Part shown: positions 60,899 to 64,000 of the stretch, one piece after another
How the letters are laid out: every line of letters begins with the position of its first letter
Numbering within the stretch: position 1 is the stretch's first letter
The notes under the pieces: model-generated
What the model saw: only the letters and a program-made list of their open reading frames with translations
Told to the model about the DNA's origin: nothing
Databases searched by the model: none
Position numbers and translations under genes: made by a program
DNA from: NZ13-RE01 sp964612975
GTDB taxonomy: Bacteria; Dictyoglomota; Dictyoglomia; Dictyoglomales; Dictyoglomaceae
NCBI GenBank assembly: GCA_964612975.1
Contig: CAZTGC010000005.1
Coordinates: forward strand, 62,001-126,000
Direction: 5' to 3'
DNA length: 64,000 bases

Positions 60899-61105
60899 TT
60901 AATTTATAAAATCCTCAAATTCCCTTAAAGGGGCAAGATTTACCTCTTCTTCCCAATTAATACAAAATTCTATAAAATTTTTCTCCTAATTGATTTTTTT
61001 GAATCTCAAGAAGGATATCAAAAAACATATTATTTATATTTTCCCTATACCGTCCTCCAAGATAAAGAACTTTATTTAATAATCTTTCTGATGAATTAAA
61101 TAATT
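60899..61105 (-). pseudogene. Decayed gene, C-terminal remnant, family not identified
   Basis: In the gap between nagA and the GH1 gene, the minus strand holds protein-like frames: SERLLNKVLYLGGRYRENIN, NMFFDILLEIQKNQLGEKF, then after a frame change at about 60975 EFCINWEEEVNLAPLREFED and FIN with a stop at 60901-60899. No start or single frame covers it. The rest of 60790-60898 shows nothing I recognise. Confidence 0.5.
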
Positions 61106-61118
61106 ACTAAATTTCATT

Positions 61119-61272
61119 TTTTCAAGAATAATTGCATTAACCGATAGTTTTCAGACAATAACCTCAAAGGAAGCAATAGAAAAAAATAAATAGGGGTAAG
61201 CAATTTGACCCATATTTATACGATTTATTTTTAGAATTGATTTTAGAAGAATATAAAAATTCAATCCTCTAA
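61119..61272 (+). pseudogene. Decayed HD-GYP domain, C-terminal fragment
   Basis: The plus strand reads SRIIALTDSFQTITSKEAIE, the end of an HD-GYP core ('sRIlAiaDaFdAmTS...EAi') with about nine codons deleted after TS, then after a frame change GKQFDPYLYDLFLELILEEY to a stop at 61270-61272. 'GxQFDPxxvxxFxel' is the standard C-terminal HD-GYP motif. The start and HD residues are gone. It ends inside the 3' end of the opposing GH1 gene. Confidence 0.65.
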
Positions 61273-62601
61273 CCCATTATTCTCAATTACCCTTTTATAA
61301 AAATAGGCACTATCCTTCAATATTCTCCTTTGAGTGGCATAATCCACATATACAATTCCAAATCTCTTACTATAGCCATGGGCCCATTCAAAGTTATCCA
61401 TCAAACTCCAAACAAAATATCCCATTAAATCAACCCCATCCCTTATTGCATTATATGCTTCTTTTATATGCTCCCTTAAATAATTAATTCTCTTATCGTC
61501 TTTTATCCTATCCCCATCTAATACATCATTAAAAGCAGCACCATTTTCAGTTATATAAATAGGTTTAGGATAATCTCTATTGAGTCTTATAAGAAGATCA
61601 TAAAGTCCCTTGGGATATATTTCCCATCCCATCTCAGTTTTTTCATTTTCCGAAGGAACATGTTTAATTCCCAAATAAGGATTTTCAAAATCTTTTTCAA
61701 CAATTGCCCTTGTGTAATAATTTACTCCAATAAAATTTGTGGGAAGGTTTATGATCTTAAAATCATCAGGGGAATAATTAAAGTCCCATTTGTTTTTCTC
61801 TAAAATTCCCCAGATATTCTCGGGATATTTTCCATAGAAAATAGGATCTAAAAACCACCTGTTAGTAAAACTATCTTGGATTTGAACTGCTTCTTTATCT
61901 TCAGAAGTATCCCTTGCAGGATATACAGAGGAGAGATTTAATGCAATCCCAATTTCCCCTTTTGTTCCGTTTTCCAAAAAAGCCTGAACCGCCAATCCAT
62001 GAGCCAAAAGAAGATTATGACCTGCAATAAAAGCTCCCTTCATATCCCTTTTTCCTGGAGCATGAACCCCAAATCCATATCCCAAAAAGGCATTTACCCA
62101 TGGTTCATTCAAAGTAATCCAAATTATATTTTCTTCTTTAAAGGTTTTAAACATTAAATTTGCATATTCAGAAAAATATTTTGCGGTATCTCTATTTATC
62201 CATCCCCCTTTATCTTCCAATGCTTGGGGAAGATCCCAATGATAAAGAGTTATAACGGGTTTTATATTTTTTGATAAAAGGGTATCTATAAGTTCTTTAT
62301 AGAAGTTTATTCCTTTTATATTTAAAAAACCCTTCCCCTCAGGAAAAATTCTTGACCATGCAATAGAGAAACGATAAGCATTTAAACCAATAAACTCCAT
62401 AATCTTTACATCTTCTTTCCACAGGTGATAATGATCGCACGCTAAATCTCCATCTTGATTTTGATATATAGTTCCGGGAGTATGAGAAAATCTATCCCAT
62501 GTGGTTTCTCCCCTTCCATCTTTATCAGTTGCTCCCTCAATCTGATAAGATGCGGTTGATGTTCCCCATAAAAATCCCTTTGGAAAAATGTATCTTGCCA
62601 A
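61261..62601 (-). CDS. bglA: Beta-glucosidase, glycoside hydrolase family 1
   Basis: 446 residues, normal for GH1. FPKGFLWGTSTASYQIEGA, YRFSIAWSRIFPEGKG, the acid/base WITLNEPWVNAFLGYGFGVH and the nucleophile YITENGAAFND are all present, with WSLMDNFEWAHGYSKRFGIV. It hydrolyses cellobiose and other beta-glucosides in the cytoplasm. The start is TTG at 62601: the ATG at 62616 contains the GGAGGTGA ribosome site. With the GH94 phosphorylase at 63754, it gives two routes for cellodextrins. Confidence 0.95.
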   Translation of the reverse strand: MARYIFPKGFLWGTSTASYQIEGATDKDGRGETTWDRFSHTPGTIYQNQDGDLACDHYHLWKEDVKIMEFIGLNAYRFSIAWSRIFPEGKGFLNIKGINFYKELIDTLLSKNIKPVITLYHWDLPQALEDKGGWINRDTAKYFSEYANLMFKTFKEENIIWITLNEPWVNAFLGYGFGVHAPGKRDMKGAFIAGHNLLLAHGLAVQAFLENGTKGEIGIALNLSSVYPARDTSEDKEAVQIQDSFTNRWFLDPIFYGKYPENIWGILEKNKWDFNYSPDDFKIINLPTNFIGVNYYTRAIVEKDFENPYLGIKHVPSENEKTEMGWEIYPKGLYDLLIRLNRDYPKPIYITENGAAFNDVLDGDRIKDDKRINYLREHIKEAYNAIRDGVDLMGYFVWSLMDNFEWAHGYSKRFGIVYVDYATQRRILKDSAYFYKRVIENNGLED

Positions 62602-62672
62602 AAATATCACCTCCATTTCTTTCTGACTTTTAGAGCTTAATCCTTTAATTTTCTCTTTTCAAGTAAAAATTT

Positions 62673-63008
62673 CTAAAGATTGAAAATAGCATCAAGACTT
62701 TGGGAAAGATGTTCCAATAATACTTCCTGTTTATATCTATATAAAAAAAATTCTGCAATAAGATAATCATTACCTTTTTAGAATCACTGCTCGTCAAAGG
62801 ATACCAAGAGCAATACTAGAAACCTTTATCCCAAGCTTTTCTGACAATTCTCTTATTATTTTTATATCTTCCCTTTCCCTTTTAATATTTAATTATCAAG
62901 ATTAAGAGTCAACCCTATCCCTTGAAATTTATAATCCTTTGCAGGTTTAAGAATCTATTCCAAGGATAAATTGGAGGAAAAAGCCCATTGATTAATTCCC
63001 TTTTTCAT
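62673..63008 (-). pseudogene. Decayed sugar-phosphate isomerase/epimerase (xylose-isomerase-like)
   Basis: From an ATG at 63008 the minus strand reads MKKGINQWAFSSNLSLE, an in-frame TAG, then ILKPAKDYKFQGIGLTLNLD and a stop. In another frame it continues EDIKIIRELSEKLGIKVSSI and ALGIL. Still later, DYLIAEFFLYRYKQEVLLEH and LSQSLDAIFNL end at TAG (62675-62673). Start, middle and C-terminus follow the order of AP2Ec-fold sugar isomerases (~280 residues), but most of the middle is missing. A GAG-to-TAG change would explain the first stop. Confidence 0.7.
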
Positions 63009-63292
63009 AAAAACCTCATTATTCTTCATTAGTGGATACTATAATACTTTCTAAAATTAAAAAAGTATCAATTTTAGAAATTAAGAGAAGTTTGTAGAAA
63101 CTAAAATGTAGAGAATTTTAGTAGCATCATAGAAAAGATAAAGATAAATTTAGTTAGAAAAATTTATTTTTTATTTTCCTCATTTATCCTTATTTATACA
63201 AAATAAACAAATTGATTATCAAAAAAGAGTGTTTTTAAAGGGGGACAATTTTAAGAAAGTTTACTTTGATCTCCAGTTTATATTGTCAATAA
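63009..63292. other. Non-coding stretch between the pseudogene and tRNA-Asn
   Basis: 284 bp, strongly A/T-rich. No frame, hairpin or repeat in it convinced me. It includes the promoter region expected for the decayed isomerase gene. Confidence 0.4.
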
Positions 63293-63367
63293 TGGCTCCT
63301 CGGGCAGGATTCGAACCTGCAACCCGCCGGTTAACAGCCGGCCGCTCTACCGTTGAGCTACCGAGGA
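63293..63367 (-). tRNA. trnN: tRNA-Asn (anticodon GTT), CCA encoded
   Basis: On the minus strand a complete 75-nt cloverleaf including CCA: acceptor TCCTCGG pairs with CCGAGGA, D arm GCTC/GAGC, anticodon stem GCCGG/CCGGC with loop CTGTTAA (anticodon at 63335-63333), T arm GCAGG-TTCGAAT-CCTGC and discriminator G. The promoter is just upstream. Confidence 0.97.
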
Positions 63368-63381
63368 GCGAGATTGATAAA

Positions 63382-63410
63382 ATTATATAAAAGGATAGGG
63401 AGAAAATCAA
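63382..63410 (-). promoter_or_regulatory. Promoter of tRNA-Asn
   Basis: On the minus strand: -35 TTGATT (63410-63405), 17-bp spacer, -10 TATAAT (63387-63382), 15 nt before the tRNA. The 38-bp element lies one base upstream of the -35. Confidence 0.7.
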
Positions 63411-63411
63411 T

Positions 63412-63449
63412 ACCTAAATAATCTTTGTGGTATACAAATAAAAATGTCA
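63412..63449 (-). repeat. 38-bp repeat, copy 2 (upstream of the tRNA-Asn promoter)
   Basis: The exact reverse complement of 54401-54438. Read along the tRNA-Asn gene it has the same orientation and nearly the same distance to the -35 (1 bp, versus 2 bp at the ROK gene). It contains the TTTGT-N5-ACAAA dyad. Confidence 0.85.
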
Positions 63450-63454
63450 CATTT

Positions 63455-63665
63455 ATAAATCTTGAGGAGGATATTTCAAGGAAGAAAATTCTTCAGATCA
63501 TCCTTGAAGGAAAGATCTTCCAAAGGAATTATGTGGGACTTGCCTTTAAGAATAATATTGGGATTACTAATTTCTTCGAATTTATATAGATTGAAGATAA
63601 GCAAGAAAAGAAGGATAGTTCTTATATTGAAAGGGGATGAAAAACAATTACAGATCAGGATTTTT
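63455..63665 (+). pseudogene. Possible decayed AraC-type HTH remnant
   Basis: One frame reads ISRKKILQIILEGKIFQRNY and VGLAFKNNIGITNFFEFI to a stop; the next frame continues YRLKISKKRRIVLILKGDEK. The string FKNNIGITNFFEFI-YRLKISKKR follows the AraC pattern 'FKkxtGxtfxeYixxxRixkA'. An 81-codon open frame exists here (63462-63707), but it starts with TTG at a poor site and mixes these frames, so I do not call it a gene. Confidence 0.35.
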
Positions 63666-63671
63666 CCTTTC

Positions 63672-63698
63672 TTGACAAGGGGAAGATATTATTATACT
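63672..63698 (+). promoter_or_regulatory. Promoter of the GH94 gene
   Basis: A perfect -35 TTGACA (63672-63677) with TATACT (63693-63698, 15-bp spacer) or the overlapping TACTAT (63695-63700, 17-bp spacer) as -10. The GH94 start codon is at 63754. Confidence 0.55.
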
Positions 63699-63753
63699 AT
63701 TACCTAAAATCAAAAAGTTTCCCCATGAAATTATAATCCAAGGAGGTAATATA

Positions 63754-64000
63754 ATGAGATTTGGGTATTTTGATAATGATAGAAAGGAATATGTAATCAC
63801 ACGACCAGATACCCCTCAAGAGTGGGCTAATTATCTTGGATCCTTAGAGTATGGTGCAATTATTACAAATAATGCTGGTGGATATAGTTTTCTTAAATCA
63901 GGTGCCAGTGGAAGAATTATTCGTTCCCGTTTCAATATAATTCTTGGATGTACCTCGGGAAGATATATTTATTTGAGAGATATGGAAAATGGAGATTATT
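63754..64000 (+). CDS. GH94 glycoside phosphorylase (cellobiose phosphorylase-like), 5' part
   Basis: The first 82 codons of a gene that runs off the window. The translation begins MRFGYFDNDRKEYVITRPDT, then PQEWANYLGSLEYGAIITNN and AGGYSFLKSGASGRIIRSRF, with GRYIYLRDMENGDY at the edge. This is the characteristic N-terminal beta-sandwich of GH94 enzymes (cellobiose, chitobiose and cellodextrin phosphorylases). It splits beta-glucosides with phosphate, saving ATP. A perfect AGGAGGT site lies 6 nt before the ATG. Substrate cannot be fixed from this part. Confidence 0.9.
   Translation, partial: MRFGYFDNDRKEYVITRPDTPQEWANYLGSLEYGAIITNNAGGYSFLKSGASGRIIRSRFNIILGCTSGRYIYLRDMENGDY

Noticed and set aside
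63293..63449. tRNA-Asn as an integration site for a mobile element
   Set aside because: The 38-bp repeat next to it matches the ROK promoter region, not the tRNA 3' end, and no integrase gene or duplicated tRNA end is seen.
63462..63707. 81-codon open frame before the GH94 gene
   Set aside because: TTG start at a poor site, overlaps the GH94 promoter, and reads across what looks like a frame-shifted remnant; not called as an intact gene.
1..64000. CRISPR arrays, insertion sequences, integrases, rRNA
   Set aside because: I saw no regularly spaced direct repeats, no transposase or recombinase motifs, and only one RNA gene (tRNA-Asn).

Overview
The window is AT-rich (roughly one third G+C by eye), gene-dense, and uses codons typical of AT-rich thermophiles (AGA/AGG for Arg, ATA for Ile, GGA for Gly). 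Short overlapping operons, strong AGGAGG ribosome sites, a class III (anaerobic) ribonucleotide reductase, a rubredoxin/rubrerythrin oxygen-defence set, an outer-membrane transport cluster (Lnt, LptC, LptA, LptF/G, LptD) and many carbohydrate enzymes fit a strictly anaerobic, saccharolytic, thermophilic diderm. Dictyoglomus is my best guess; this is inference from protein character, not a database match.

Layout. 1-8.8 kb: a truncated secreted-protein gene, CoA-disulfide reductase/rhodanese, photolyase, a SRAP abasic-site protein, a membrane HD-GYP sensor, UDP-glucose dehydrogenase and a divergent GT4 glycosyltransferase. 9-15.4 kb: a carboxylate-uptake operon with a tripartite tricarboxylate transporter (SBP, TctB, TctA), a metal-site-less M24 homologue, a Gfo/Idh/MocA oxidoreductase and an orphan TRAP binding protein, punctuated by three hairpins. 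15.4-23 kb: inositol monophosphatase family, a lipoprotein, Lnt and the Lpt genes. 23-29 kb: rubredoxin plus its reductase, a lipase-like hydrolase, an HtrA-like protease, a degenerate IMPACT/YigZ protein, an HDAC-family deacetylase, YqeY, a decayed gene and a GlpP-type antiterminator. 29-33 kb: a large secreted Ig-repeat protein followed by an outer-membrane barrel. 33-37 kb: RtcB, YjbQ, a 25-residue membrane peptide and an NAD-salvage pair. 37-41.5 kb: the rpmH-rnpA-yidD-yidC-jag-mnmE block and uppP.

41.5-45.2 kb: a tight three-gene operon (opine-dehydrogenase family, cobalamin-domain protein, ATP-grasp ligase) that matches no pathway I know and is the best candidate for an undescribed system. 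45.2-48.8 kb: a multiply broken cyclase/ATPase/TPR regulator gene and an MFS transporter. 48.8-52 kb: nrdR-nrdD-nrdG behind a promoter with two well-formed NrdR boxes. 52-64 kb: a xylose-isomerase-like protein, ferritin-like protein and rubrerythrin, a ROK regulator, a PhoPQ-type hydrolase, glycogen phosphorylase, a DUF4097-like protein, NagA, a GH1 beta-glucosidase, tRNA-Asn and the start of a GH94 phosphorylase.

Two themes stand out. First, a perfect 38-bp sequence occurs in inverted copies at 54401-54438 and 63412-63449, each directly upstream of a -35 box (ROK gene and tRNA-Asn). Second, the spaces between genes are not empty: at least five hold recognisable decayed genes (cyclase/ATPase, sugar isomerase, HD-GYP, AraC-like, and others unidentified). 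Several promoters carry an extended -10 TGnTATAAT, and two of these place the start codon where transcription should begin, implying leaderless mRNAs.
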